From: Dictyoglomus sp. NZ13-RE01
GTDB lineage: Bacteria; Dictyoglomota; Dictyoglomia; Dictyoglomales; Dictyoglomaceae
Assembly: GCA_002878375.1 (NCBI GenBank)
Contig: NIRF01000009.1
Coordinates: 1-64,000, forward strand
Length of the DNA stretch: 64,000 bases
Reading direction: 5' to 3'
Below, piece by piece: positions 35,909 to 45,091 of the stretch. The notes beneath the pieces were generated by a model that saw nothing but the letters and a program-made list of their open reading frames with translations, did not search any database and had not been told where the DNA came from. Made by a program: the position numbers and the translations under genes. How positions within the stretch are numbered: the stretch's first letter is position 1; each line of letters begins with the position of its first letter.

Positions 35909-35995
35909 CTCCAATAATAGCAATCTTAACCATTCTGATACCTCCTCTCACTATTTACTATATTTATGACACATTACAATACGGTCGTCTACAAA
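35909..35995. repeat. 87-bp direct repeat, copy B (functional oppF tail plus GH4 start remnant)
   Basis: Matches 32598-32684 at 83 of 87 positions. Here the OppF end is the functional one and the GH4 start is a remnant encoding only MVKIAIIGV before similarity stops. The two copies enclose the 3.2-kb importer cassette. Confidence 0.95.
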
Positions 35996-36928
35996 GACCT
36001 TTTCAGGCTCCAATTTATGGCATATATCCTCTGCATCAGGACATCTTTCTGAAAATTTACATCCCAATTTAGCAAACTCTTTTGCCTCTATAGCGGAAAG
36101 CTTTATTTCACCCTTCCATCTCTTCTCAATATCTGGCTCAGGAACTGATTCTATTAGCAACTTTGTATAGGGATGCAAAGGAGATAGCATTACTTTTTCT
36201 ACAGGTCCAAACTCTATTATATTCCCCCTATACATTATAGCTATTCTATCACTTATGTAGTAGGCTGTAGCAAGATCATGAGTTATATATATAACAGAAA
36301 CCTTATAATTTTCCTTTAAATCTTTAAAAAGATTCACAATAGACATTCTTAGAGAAGCATCCACCATAGAGACAGGTTCATCCGCTACCAGTAAGGATGG
36401 ATTTGTGATGAGAGCTCTTGCTATGGATACTCTTTGAAGTTGTCCTCCTGAAAGTTCATGAGGATATCTTTTTTCTATCTCTCTTAAACTCAGTCCAACC
36501 GCTTGCAAATTTCTATCAATAGTATCGTAGGCTGAGTTTCTATCCATTGCAGTTTTAAAGTTTAAAGCTGTTTCAAATAAGTATGAGTCTACTCTTTTCA
36601 AGGGATTAAAGGATTCAAAAGGATTTTGGAATATTGGTTGGACCTCCTTCATAAAGGCTAATTTTTCTTCTTTTGAGGATATTTTTGTAATATTCTTCCC
36701 TTTATAATAAATTTTTCCAGAAGTTGGTTCTATAATTCCTAAAATCATACGAGCCAAAGTAGTTTTTCCACAACCACTTTCTCCAGCTATAGTAAGAATT
36801 TCAGGATTTTTCAGGGGCATATCAAAATATTCATGATTTACTGCTACCAACTTTGTTCCTAAAAATCTTCCTCCAATAACAAAAACCTTCGTTAAATTTT
36901 CTACAGAAAGAAGTTTATTATCCTTCAT
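35951..36928 (-). CDS. Oligopeptide/oligosaccharide ABC transporter ATPase, OppF type
   Basis: A 325-residue ATPase starting at ATG 36928, which overlaps the previous stop (ATGA) and follows GGGAGGTAG. Walker A is GESGCGKTT, the signature is LSGGQLQR, Walker B is LLVADEPVS, and the switch histidine is in YITHDL. The C-terminal oligopeptide-transporter extension carries the cysteines of CKFSERCPDAEDIC and VMCH, which bind an iron-sulfur cluster in some family members. It pairs with the OppD-type ATPase. Its last codons are in the 87-bp repeat. Confidence 0.93.
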   Translation of the reverse strand: MKDNKLLSVENLTKVFVIGGRFLGTKLVAVNHEYFDMPLKNPEILTIAGESGCGKTTLARMILGIIEPTSGKIYYKGKNITKISSKEEKLAFMKEVQPIFQNPFESFNPLKRVDSYLFETALNFKTAMDRNSAYDTIDRNLQAVGLSLREIEKRYPHELSGGQLQRVSIARALITNPSLLVADEPVSMVDASLRMSIVNLFKDLKENYKVSVIYITHDLATAYYISDRIAIMYRGNIIEFGPVEKVMLSPLHPYTKLLIESVPEPDIEKRWKGEIKLSAIEAKEFAKLGCKFSERCPDAEDICHKLEPEKVFVDDRIVMCHKYSK

Positions 36929-37920
36929 ATCTCTTCTACCTCCCTTGAGTAGAGAAAACAAGCAACCTTATGTCCATTCTCTACCTCAACCAATTCTGGT
37001 ATTTTCTCTTTGCAAATATCCATTGCATAAGGACAGCGAGGATGAAATCTACAGCCAGGAGGAGGATTTAAAAGGGATGGAGGAGAGCCTGGTGCACTTA
37101 CTCGAGGAGACTTATCACCAATTTTAGGAAGAGATTCAATAAGATACTTAGTATAGGGATGTTTTGGAAGCTTAAATATATCCTCTGTTTTTCCTACTTC
37201 AACAATTTTTCCTGCATACATAATAGCAATCCTATCCGCAATATTAGCATGTACCGCCATATCATGGGTAACTATTACTAAAGTATTTTTATATTCTGAT
37301 TGAATCTTTTTTAAGAGTTGAATAACCCCCCTTTGAACTACTACATCTAAGGCAGTTGTAGCCTCATCAGCAAAGATAATATAAGGTTTTAATAATGTTG
37401 CAAGGGCAATAGTAACCCTCTGTCTCATTCCACCAGATAATTGATGAGGATAGGAGTTTAAAACTTCTACTGGGAGACCTAAAGCTTTTATATGTTCCTC
37501 TATAAACTTTTTGTAATCTTTGTTAACTAAATTATTTCCGTGGGTATTTATTACATCCTCAAAGGTTTTAATAATTTTCCTGGTAGGATTAAGAACACTC
37601 ATTGAACCTTGAGGGATATAGGACATTTTTTTCCACCTAATGGAATCTAAATTTTCTTTTGGAATATGTGTGATATCTATCTCTTCATCTCCAAGTTTGT
37701 AAACAACTCTACCGCTAAGGAGCGTTAAAGGGGGTTTTATTAAGCCTACTAAAACCTTGAGAAGGGTACTTTTTCCACAGCCTGATTCTCCTGCGATACC
37801 GAAAATTTCATTTTCTTTAATACTTAAATTAATACCATCTACTGCTTTTACATTTCTTCTTATTCCATATAACGAGGCTACGTAGTATGCTTTTAAATTT
37901 TCTACCTTTAATATTTCCAT
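36925..37920 (-). CDS. Oligopeptide/oligosaccharide ABC transporter ATPase, OppD type
   Basis: A 331-residue ATPase with Walker A GESGCGKST, signature LSGGMRQR, Walker B IIFADEATTALD and switch VTHDM. The C-terminal extension has the cysteine set GCRFHPRCPYAMDIC plus VACF. It abuts the permease gene (one base between stop and start) and overlaps the OppF-type gene by four bases. In thermophiles such Opp/Dpp-type systems often carry beta-glucan or mannan oligosaccharides rather than peptides; the downstream GH4 enzyme supports that here. Confidence 0.93.
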   Translation of the reverse strand: MEILKVENLKAYYVASLYGIRRNVKAVDGINLSIKENEIFGIAGESGCGKSTLLKVLVGLIKPPLTLLSGRVVYKLGDEEIDITHIPKENLDSIRWKKMSYIPQGSMSVLNPTRKIIKTFEDVINTHGNNLVNKDYKKFIEEHIKALGLPVEVLNSYPHQLSGGMRQRVTIALATLLKPYIIFADEATTALDVVVQRGVIQLLKKIQSEYKNTLVIVTHDMAVHANIADRIAIMYAGKIVEVGKTEDIFKLPKHPYTKYLIESLPKIGDKSPRVSAPGSPPSLLNPPPGCRFHPRCPYAMDICKEKIPELVEVENGHKVACFLYSREVEEI

Positions 37921-38799
37921 TTATGCTTCACCACCTTTCTCCTCCATTATCATTCTTTGGAGTCTTGTTCTTGGATCTAAAAAGTTGCTAATACTTACTG
38001 ATAGCATATAAAGAGAAATGAATAAAATCACTGCTATAACTACAGGTGTTAAAATCCACCACCAAATGCCTCTAAAGATAGCTTGATATTGAACAGCCCA
38101 ATAAATGGTTGTCCCAATAGTTGGGGTCTCCAGGCTGGATAGACCAAATATGGATAAGGTAGTTTCCATTCCTATAGCCCAAAGAATTGTATTTATAAAA
38201 TTAGCCATTACCCATGGAATTACAAAAGGTAAATGCTCTTTTACTACCACCTTCATGGTTCCCATGCCAGAAAAATTAGCGGTATATGTAAACTCTCTTT
38301 CTCTTAAGCTAAGAACTATGGCTCTTACTTGCCTTCCACCCCATGGCCAAGAAAATAAGGAAAGAATTATTGCTATTAGCACTATGCTTAGATGTTCTTT
38401 TAGAATAGAAGATAGAAGAATTAGTATGGGAAGACTTGGAAGAACTATAAAGCTATCATTTATAGACATTAAGATTCTATCTAATCTTCCTCCTCTATAT
38501 CCTGCTATCAACCCAACTATTGTTCCTATTGAAATAGAAATAACTGCAGTTAGAGAACCTAAGGATAGAGAGTTTTTTATAGCATGGGTCATATTCCAAA
38601 ATATGTCTTGTCCCATTGAGTTTGTGCCTAATGGATATTTTAGAGAAGGGAGCATATCCTTAGGAACCACATTCCAAAGTTTTGGATCATATGGAGAAAA
38701 AAAGGAGAGAATAACTAAAATAATCAAAATCAAGATTACTGTAAAGCCAAAGGCAAATTTTTTATCATTCCTATAAAGGTCCTTAAATACAGTAAACAT
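37921..38799 (-). CDS. Oligopeptide/oligosaccharide ABC transporter permease, OppC type
   Basis: A 292-residue permease with about six membrane spans. The N-terminal NDKKFAFGFTVILILIIL segment and the PSLKYPLGTNSMGQDIF sequence are characteristic of OppC/DppC. The cytoplasmic coupling loop is ANFSGMGTMKVVVKEHLPFVIP. It follows the OppB-type gene by fourteen bases and is part of the five-gene operon running from 41758 to 35951. Confidence 0.92.
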   Translation of the reverse strand: MFTVFKDLYRNDKKFAFGFTVILILIILVILSFFSPYDPKLWNVVPKDMLPSLKYPLGTNSMGQDIFWNMTHAIKNSLSLGSLTAVISISIGTIVGLIAGYRGGRLDRILMSINDSFIVLPSLPILILLSSILKEHLSIVLIAIILSLFSWPWGGRQVRAIVLSLREREFTYTANFSGMGTMKVVVKEHLPFVIPWVMANFINTILWAIGMETTLSIFGLSSLETPTIGTTIYWAVQYQAIFRGIWWWILTPVVIAVILFISLYMLSVSISNFLDPRTRLQRMIMEEKGGEA

Positions 38800-38813
38800 A
38801 TATTTCCTTCCCC

Positions 38814-39824
38814 CTATCTGTATCTTACTCTTGGATCAAAAAGGGGATAAAGTAGATCAATTAGTAAAGCGGTTGTAGAGATACCTACAATTGAAAATAC
38901 AGCTATCCCCATCATTAGATTAAAATCTCCATTATTTATTGCCATATACAAAACTTGTCCCAGTCCTGGATACGAAAAAACACTCTCTGTAACTAATGAG
39001 CCACTAAAGATTCCTCCAATTTGAAGGGCAAGGTTTGTAATTTGTGGGAGCAAGCTATTTTTCATTACATACTGAAAAAGGATTTTTCTTCTTGGAATTC
39101 CCATGACCTCTGCATAAATTACGTAATCCTCCGCTTTTACAGTGGAGGTTAAAGACCTCATACTCAAAAACCACCAACCAATACCTACAATTATGAGGGC
39201 TAATGCGGGAAGAAAGGCGTGCTTAATGAGGTTTAATATAAAGCTAATAGAAAAAGAAGGTTTCATTCCTATACTGTAACCCCCTACTATGGGGAAAAAG
39301 GGGAATATGTATGCAAATAGAATAATTAATATTAAAGCCATTATGTAATATGGGATGGGATAGATACTCATAGCGACTACTGATAATATCTTTGACCATC
39401 TTTTCTCACTATAATAACCTGCAAGCCCTCCAAGAATATTTCCAATTATCCAAGAAAGTAAAGCAGCTATAATAAGAAGCCCAGCTGTCCATGGTAGTGA
39501 ATCTCTTATAATAGAAATTACTGGTGTAGGAAAGATAGAAAGAGATGGTCCAAAATCTCCCTTAAAAAGCCTTCCCCAAAACTTAATGTACTGTTCCCAA
39601 ACGCTACCTTTTAGACCATAAAGTTCCATCATGGTCTCTCTTAATTTTTCCAATGCTTGAGGATCTAAATACATGGAGCCATAAGAAGTCATTCTGTTCA
39701 TAACTGAAACGACTGGATCTAATGGGGTAAAGCGTGGAACTAAAAAAACTATGGTTATACCAATAAAAATAACCACAAAATATTGTATCAATCTTGGTAA
39801 TATATACCTCTTTAAAAAATTCAT
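38814..39824 (-). CDS. Oligopeptide/oligosaccharide ABC transporter permease, OppB type
   Basis: A 336-residue permease with six membrane spans; it begins RYILPRLIQYFVVIFIGITI, typical of OppB/DppB. A long periplasmic loop of about 60 residues follows the first span, and TESVFSYPGLGQVLYMAI with a coupling loop YAEVMGIPRRKILFQYVMKN follows later. A hairpin separates it from the binding-protein gene upstream. Confidence 0.92.
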   Translation of the reverse strand: MNFLKRYILPRLIQYFVVIFIGITIVFLVPRFTPLDPVVSVMNRMTSYGSMYLDPQALEKLRETMMELYGLKGSVWEQYIKFWGRLFKGDFGPSLSIFPTPVISIIRDSLPWTAGLLIIAALLSWIIGNILGGLAGYYSEKRWSKILSVVAMSIYPIPYYIMALILIILFAYIFPFFPIVGGYSIGMKPSFSISFILNLIKHAFLPALALIIVGIGWWFLSMRSLTSTVKAEDYVIYAEVMGIPRRKILFQYVMKNSLLPQITNLALQIGGIFSGSLVTESVFSYPGLGQVLYMAINNGDFNLMMGIAVFSIVGISTTALLIDLLYPLFDPRVRYR

Positions 39825-39846
39825 TTTTAAAACCTCCTGACCAAAA

Positions 39847-39879
39847 GGAACCCCATCCTCTTTTTGAGGACGGGGCTCC
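39847..39879 (-). terminator. Stem-loop between the Opp-type binding-protein and permease genes
   Basis: GGAACCCCATCCTC pairs with GAGGACGGGGCTCC around a 5-base T loop, with two A/C mismatches. Its position after the binding-protein stop parallels the other importers in the window. Confidence 0.75.
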
Positions 39880-39898
39880 TTCTAATTTTTTATACTTC

Positions 39899-41758
39899 CT
39901 ATTTTCTTCCAGTACTTCTTATAAATGGTAGAATAAACTTAAATTGACCCCACCACCATACAGGAGCCATGTAAGGGTTATCTGCGGATGGATAGTTTGT
40001 CCAGTAATAGTGATCCTGAGCGGAGAATTTCAAGTTTATTATTGTGATAGGATGAGGCATTTCCTCAACAAAAACTTTAATGAAATCCATAACAAGTTCT
40101 TTCGCCTTTGGATCTTCTGGTTGTAATTTTACTAGTTTATCAAGAATATCGTCTGTTTTCTTACTCTTCCATCTTATTTGGTTAGTTGTAGCAACTTCTC
40201 CTGTAGGTTTATAGAATTTAGAATGAAATCCTTGGAGGAAGGGATATACATCTGTAGCTGGGACTGCCCAATAGGAGCCTACATCAAAATCACCAATATT
40301 CCACTTCGTCCAGAATGGTCCTGCCTCTACAGTCTCCACAGTAGTATCTATACCAAACTTTCTCCATTGATCTGCAACTGCAAAGGCTAATCTTGTAGCA
40401 TGGATTTCAAAGTTTGCAGGGGCAGTTATGGTAATTTTCCAAGGCTTACCATCGGGAAGATACCATTTTCCACCAACTTTCTTAAATCCATTCTTTACTA
40501 ATAGTTTTTCTGCTTCGTCTGGTGCATATTTCCACCAACCATATCCAAAAATCTCCCTTGGCTCTCCTTTTATTTTGTAGCCTTTACTTTTTGCAAAATC
40601 CGCAATTCTATATGGGACGGTTGGATCCCAAGGTTTAAATCCATCTTCTAAGGCAAAATCCTTTAGCCAGTCCTCAAGAGGAGCGTAATATTCCTTTAAC
40701 AGAGACTGTGTAGCACACATATATAGTGGATTGACTCTTGAGATTCCACCAAATCCTGAAGTAACCACATCTACAATATCTATAGCCAATGTCAGTGCCC
40801 ATCTTACATCTTTATTGTTATATGGGAATTTTTCTAAGTTCATTGCCATTATTCTTGCCCTTACATCATCCATCCATGCCCATGGAAAGTCTTTATACCA
40901 AACTCTTGAATAGGGATTGCCCTTTCTTAAAACCTCCCATGCTTCTGGAGTTAGATCGAAGATTAGATCTAATTCATGTTTTGTTTGTGCAATAACTTTC
41001 TTTTCGTCAGGACCATAGTAGATAAATAGTACATACTTTGGTCTTGGCATTCCATATAATAATCCAACACTGGTTCTTCTCCAATCATTTCTCCTTTCAA
41101 AGAGCCACCAATATCCTTGTGGATCATAATCCTTAAGAACATAGGGTCCAAGAGAAACAGGAGGATTAAATTCAAACTTCAAAGGATCCTCTACTTTTTC
41201 AAATATATGCTTTGGCATAATATAGCATGTGGAGTAGACCAAGGAAGTAAATATGTGGTGAAATGCAGGAGTTGGATTCTTTAACTCAAAAACTACTGTA
41301 TAGTCATCAGTTTTATAAACCTTAGATACATAGGTATTAAATTGGGCACTATAGCTCATTCCAGGATTTTTCATTAGATATTCCACAGTAAAAACTACAT
41401 CATCCGCTGTAAAAGGCTTTCCATCGCTCCAATAAATTCCCTTTCTTAGCTTTACTGTCATCTTTTTGAAATCCTTATCATAAATGGGTGCTTCTTGCGC
41501 TAAAGCATTTATAGTTTTTCCTGTTTGAGGATCAAGATACCATAATCCATCTAAAAGCATTTGCTGAGTACCATTTCCTACACTAACACCTGGCTTCCAG
41601 AAGTTAAAATCCTTAGGATTTGCTAATCTACCATGAAGAGCATCTACAATGAGGGTTTCGTTGCGTGGTAAATTGGGAAGTATCTGAGAAAATGTAACAG
41701 AACTACCTAACAAGGAAAGTAAAAGAATCAAAACAATAGTAAAAGATAACTTTTTCAT
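39899..41758 (-). CDS. Family 5 solute-binding protein of the Opp-type importer
   Basis: A 619-residue exported binding protein with signal peptide (MKKLSFTIVLILLLSLLGSS; cleavage near TFS). Family 5 marks include LAQEAPIYDKDFKKMTVKLR, IYWSDGKPFTADDVVFTVEY and SLGPYVLKDYDPQGYWW. Proteins of this size and tryptophan-rich character in thermophiles bind cello- or mannooligosaccharides; the exact ligand is not visible. It is first in the operon. GAGGAGGTG precedes the ATG, and a -10-like TATAAT lies at 41911-41906 without a good -35. Confidence 0.92.
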   Translation of the reverse strand: MKKLSFTIVLILLLSLLGSSVTFSQILPNLPRNETLIVDALHGRLANPKDFNFWKPGVSVGNGTQQMLLDGLWYLDPQTGKTINALAQEAPIYDKDFKKMTVKLRKGIYWSDGKPFTADDVVFTVEYLMKNPGMSYSAQFNTYVSKVYKTDDYTVVFELKNPTPAFHHIFTSLVYSTCYIMPKHIFEKVEDPLKFEFNPPVSLGPYVLKDYDPQGYWWLFERRNDWRRTSVGLLYGMPRPKYVLFIYYGPDEKKVIAQTKHELDLIFDLTPEAWEVLRKGNPYSRVWYKDFPWAWMDDVRARIMAMNLEKFPYNNKDVRWALTLAIDIVDVVTSGFGGISRVNPLYMCATQSLLKEYYAPLEDWLKDFALEDGFKPWDPTVPYRIADFAKSKGYKIKGEPREIFGYGWWKYAPDEAEKLLVKNGFKKVGGKWYLPDGKPWKITITAPANFEIHATRLAFAVADQWRKFGIDTTVETVEAGPFWTKWNIGDFDVGSYWAVPATDVYPFLQGFHSKFYKPTGEVATTNQIRWKSKKTDDILDKLVKLQPEDPKAKELVMDFIKVFVEEMPHPITIINLKFSAQDHYYWTNYPSADNPYMAPVWWWGQFKFILPFIRSTGRK

Positions 41759-42008
41759 TTGAACACCTCCTCAATGAGAAATATTCCCCTAAAATTAGAG
41801 GTTGGAAAGGTGATTTTCTTTTCTAATTTCACCTCCTTTATTAAAAATTTAGTTGCTGAGGATTTTACAATTAATGTTTCTTTTATTAGTATTTCTTTTT
41901 TGTTTATTATAAACTTTTCTAACTATATTGTACTATATAGAAATAAAATATCAAGAATTAAATTGATGCTGTGGATAAATAAGTATAACAAAGGAGATCG
42001 AAGAAGCC
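41759..42008. other. Intergenic region upstream of the Opp-type operon
   Basis: It holds the leader and probable promoter (leftward TATAAT at 41911-41906) of the binding-protein gene, and a second AAAGGAGGTG (about 41828-41837) not followed by a usable gene. A rightward frame of 92 codons crosses it, but that frame has poor coding character and runs into the methylase gene on the other strand. I see no RNA gene here. Confidence 0.5.
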
Positions 42009-42923
42009 TTAAAATTCAAATAACTTTGGCATATTAAAATTTAAGATAAATTCCTTAATGCGTTTCTCTGCTAATTTTACATACTCTTCATTAATTTCGT
42101 ATCCAATATAGTGGCGGTTTGCTTTAATTGCTGCTATAGCTGTTTGCCCACTACCCATAAAAGGATCTAAAACAATTTCGTTCTCAAAAGTATAAAGCTG
42201 AATTAAACGATAGGGTAATTCTACTGGAAAAGGTGCTGGATGACCAACCTTATTTGCTGATTCTGCGGGAAATGTCCAAACGCTTTTGGTAAATTCAAGA
42301 AATTCCTCTTTAGTAATTGTACTTTTTCTTCCCAAATTTTCCCTTGAGAATGTAGATTTTGAAAATATCAGAATATATTCGTGAATATCTCTCAATGTGG
42401 GATTTCTTGCTGAAAGCCAACTCCCCCAAGCAGTTGAAGGACTACTACTCGCCTTGTTCCATATGATTTCACCACGCATTAAGAAACCTAAATCAAGCAT
42501 ATCTTCAATAATAAATGCATGAAGTGGGATGTAAGGTTTTCTTCCAAGATTAGCAATATTTATACACACCCTTCCACCAGGTACAAGAACTCTTTTAGCT
42601 TCATTCCAAACCTTTCTTAAAAATTCTCTATATTCATTTAAAGTAAGGTTTTTATCATATTCTTTTCCTACATTATATGGTGGAGAAGTAACTATTAGGT
42701 GGATACTATTGTCTGGTAATTCATCCATCTTTTCACAGGACTTACAAAAAATCTTGTCAATAAACTGAGGTGGAATTGCATTTTCTGAATATTTTACAAA
42801 TTCCTCTTTTGGTAACCCCTCATATAATCTGCTAGTATAAAATGGTGTAGCATCATGATTTATCCTTCCAGGAGAACCAAATATACTTGTTCTTGTGCCC
42901 TCTTTTTTCTGATATTTTCTCAT
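42009..42923 (-). CDS. Type II DNA methyltransferase, beta class, probably N4-cytosine
   Basis: A 304-residue methyltransferase. Motif IV TSPPYN is at residues 79-84 and motif I DPFMGSGQTAIAA follows near 250, the beta-class order. TSPPY most often goes with N4-cytosine methylation. It ends with a SAM-binding helix region (ANRHYIGYEINEEYVKLAEKR). The restriction enzyme gene lies immediately upstream with no spacer, so the two form a unit. The partner's family (ThaI-like, CGCG) would fit methylation of a cytosine in that site; this is inference. Confidence 0.88.
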   Translation of the reverse strand: MRKYQKKEGTRTSIFGSPGRINHDATPFYTSRLYEGLPKEEFVKYSENAIPPQFIDKIFCKSCEKMDELPDNSIHLIVTSPPYNVGKEYDKNLTLNEYREFLRKVWNEAKRVLVPGGRVCINIANLGRKPYIPLHAFIIEDMLDLGFLMRGEIIWNKASSSPSTAWGSWLSARNPTLRDIHEYILIFSKSTFSRENLGRKSTITKEEFLEFTKSVWTFPAESANKVGHPAPFPVELPYRLIQLYTFENEIVLDPFMGSGQTAIAAIKANRHYIGYEINEEYVKLAEKRIKEFILNFNMPKLFEF

Positions 42924-43556
42924 TTATTCGTCCCTCCAGAGATCAACCCATCTTTTATATGGATTTAGCTCTATTTTTGTTCTTCTCCATTCTATCGGAA
43001 TGCATCTCGTTTCACTATCTTTTACTAAAGTTGTGAGCGCGTCTTTATTGATTTCAATACCTCTGGGATTTGTACCTGATTTAGGAGGTTTTATATAAAA
43101 TTCTCTACCTAATTGCTTAAAAGTCCCTTTCTGTACTGCTAAGGGAATATGATAGAATCCTCCAATATCATTCCAGTTTATTTGTACAAGTAAAATATCA
43201 CAGCGTGGGTAATAATTTTCCATAAATTCTTTTGCTTTTTGGGCATCAACAGTCCAAGTTAGTTTAACTCCACTTAATTTTTTACTCGTAATTGTTTTAA
43301 TTGATATTGGTTCTCCAAATAATTTTACATCTACTTCTGGTTCTGTTATAGGAATTTCTGTTTCAACATTTTCCTCACCAAATTTATAAATGAGCAATGC
43401 AACTATTATTCGTTCACGAATTGAGCCAATTTCCATACCTATTTTACCTGCTCTTGAGCTTTCCAGTTCTGCAATTTGAAACAAATAGGGCAGGCGTTTT
43501 TTAATTTTCTCAACAAGTTTTCTATCTTCAAATATTTCTATTATATGGTTAGACAT
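42924..43556 (-). CDS. Type II restriction endonuclease, ThaI-like
   Basis: A 210-residue endonuclease. ELESSRAGKIGMEIGSIRERI near the N-terminus is, from memory, characteristic of the ThaI family (recognising CGCG). The catalytic core fits PD-(D/E)XK with ITEPEVDVKLFGEPISIKT (about 67-85). AGGAGGA precedes the ATG. It is directly followed by the methyltransferase gene. About 150 bases upstream hold no gene, and I could not identify a convincing promoter or a controller-protein box there. Confidence 0.72.
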   Translation of the reverse strand: MSNHIIEIFEDRKLVEKIKKRLPYLFQIAELESSRAGKIGMEIGSIRERIIVALLIYKFGEENVETEIPITEPEVDVKLFGEPISIKTITSKKLSGVKLTWTVDAQKAKEFMENYYPRCDILLVQINWNDIGGFYHIPLAVQKGTFKQLGREFYIKPPKSGTNPRGIEINKDALTTLVKDSETRCIPIEWRRTKIELNPYKRWVDLWRDE

Positions 43557-43707
43557 TCTTACTTCCTCCTACAAGTTTTGTAACAACAAAAATTTATATA
43601 GTTTTTCCATAAATATTTAACACTACCATAGAAAAGTTTATACTAATGTTTTTCTTGTTCTTATTATATCAATTTTTAACTTTACAGGATAATTCTTTCC
43701 TCCTTAA

Positions 43708-44823
43708 TCACTTTAAGTATGTTACTTTATAAGTATATTCTAATGTGAAGGTGCTTTGTGCCTTTACCTCCACTTTAAATAATGCTCTATTTTCATCCAA
43801 TCTTTCTGCAGGTATATTGGAGGATGTTATTTGCCAGCCCTTACCTAAATATTCAATAACATCTATCACTACATTTTCCTTCTTAGCATTTAAAAGCTTA
43901 ATTTTTACACTACTTTCTTTAACAGTGTAATTTCCATTTTTCTTTTCTGTTGAGGATACAACTATTCTTTCCCCTTTTAGATCAAAATCAATCCCCTGTA
44001 GAATAGATATTTTTTTCTCTTCAGGGGTGTTGTCTAAGGGAGATTCTCCAAGAAATACTGTTCTACCTTGATCTTTTACAAATATGTTTATGTTTCCTTC
44101 AGGAATAGGTATTCCAAGCCCATTTTCCTTTTTGTTATCAAACTCCCAAAAGATAAAAACACTATCAAAGGATTTTGAGTATTCATAGATATATCTTTTT
44201 AGGGCATTCTTTATATTTGTATCTATTAATGGAATAATTTTTGTCCCATTTGGAGATATACTAATCTCATCAGGAATTGAATAGATTTTATAACCCTGTA
44301 AGGATTCAAAGGATTTTTCTTTTTGCATGGACATATCTGCTTCCATGTCTACACTTTTAAGGTCAAAAAATCTATCTTCCGTAAGAGAAACCTCACCTGC
44401 AAGAAGATTAACCTTTACATTTTGGAGGTAGCTTGGCGTATTATTTTTAATTAGCACATTAGTTTTAAATTTTAGTTGGTCATTATCTATGAGTAGGAGA
44501 TGATAAGCGGACCAATTAATATTCTGAAGAATATAAAATATATCCAAGGTTTCTTCCATGTCTGATGGAGACTCAATCCAAACTCCAGTTGGAGGATATA
44601 ATACCTCTGTTATTATAGAGCCATTATTAGTCACAATGAAAAAGGAGTCTGGAGATACATTTTGAGGAATCTCAGAGAGTGGTACAAAATTTATACCTTT
44701 TTTCAACTGTACCTTTTTAGTAATGGATACTACCGCTAAATTTTGCTGATAGATAGTAACCTGGTTTTGGGCAAAGGCGATGGTAATTAGGAAAAGTAAG
44801 GTTAAGAGGATTAAAAACTTCAT
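43708..44823 (-). CDS. Exported DUF4139-like protein
   Basis: A 371-residue protein with a clear signal peptide (MKFLILLTLLFLITIAFA, cleavage before QNQ). The rest is rich in beta structure: VTIYQQNLAVVSITKKVQL at the start and KSSVKIKLLNAKK-type strands near the end (YTVKESSVKIKLLNAKKENV), as in DUF4139 proteins. IYILQNINWSAYHLLLI-like strands lie in between. Function is unknown; it is probably in the periplasm or on the cell surface. A leftward TATAAT is at 44869-44864 and a good AGGAGG precedes the ATG. Confidence 0.7.
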   Translation of the reverse strand: MKFLILLTLLFLITIAFAQNQVTIYQQNLAVVSITKKVQLKKGINFVPLSEIPQNVSPDSFFIVTNNGSIITEVLYPPTGVWIESPSDMEETLDIFYILQNINWSAYHLLLIDNDQLKFKTNVLIKNNTPSYLQNVKVNLLAGEVSLTEDRFFDLKSVDMEADMSMQKEKSFESLQGYKIYSIPDEISISPNGTKIIPLIDTNIKNALKRYIYEYSKSFDSVFIFWEFDNKKENGLGIPIPEGNINIFVKDQGRTVFLGESPLDNTPEEKKISILQGIDFDLKGERIVVSSTEKKNGNYTVKESSVKIKLLNAKKENVVIDVIEYLGKGWQITSSNIPAERLDENRALFKVEVKAQSTFTLEYTYKVTYLK

Positions 44824-44905
44824 GTTGAAACCTCCTAAAAAAGTTTAAAACTTTTTCATTTTTATTATACAATATACTTACAGACTTTAATAGGGAGGAA
44901 GAAGT

Positions 44906-45091
44906 ATGGATATTTATAGACCTATATTGGTAACCCTTATATGGGGTCTAATCTTAGAGATCCTTGTCCTTGTTTACTACCTTCTTAATAGATTCTATCC
45001 CTTTGAATTTTACTTAAATTTAGTTGTGATGGTTATTAATATATTTGGGCTTTTGTTTATATGGAGAAGAATGAAGAGGGAGTTTATGTAA
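44906..45091 (+). CDS. Small two-span membrane protein
   Basis: A 61-residue protein with an excellent ribosome binding site (GGGAGGA, six bases before the ATG). Two hydrophobic segments, about residues 7-27 and 36-53, are followed by the basic tail WRRMKREFM, so both ends probably face the cytoplasm. I do not recognise a family. Its last 72 bases overlap, on the opposite strand, the 3' end of the YkoP-like gene. It is divergent from the DUF4139-like gene. Confidence 0.6.
   Translation: MDIYRPILVTLIWGLILEILVLVYYLLNRFYPFEFYLNLVVMVINIFGLLFIWRRMKREFM

Noticed and set aside
38105-38776. A long 223-codon rightward frame.
   Set aside because: It lies entirely antisense to the OppC-type permease, whose family motifs are clear; it has no ribosome binding site or recognisable domain.
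41759-42037. A 92-codon rightward frame upstream of the Opp-type operon.
   Set aside because: No good ribosome binding site at its start, biased to hydrophobic low-complexity residues, covers the leader of the binding-protein gene and runs into the methylase gene.
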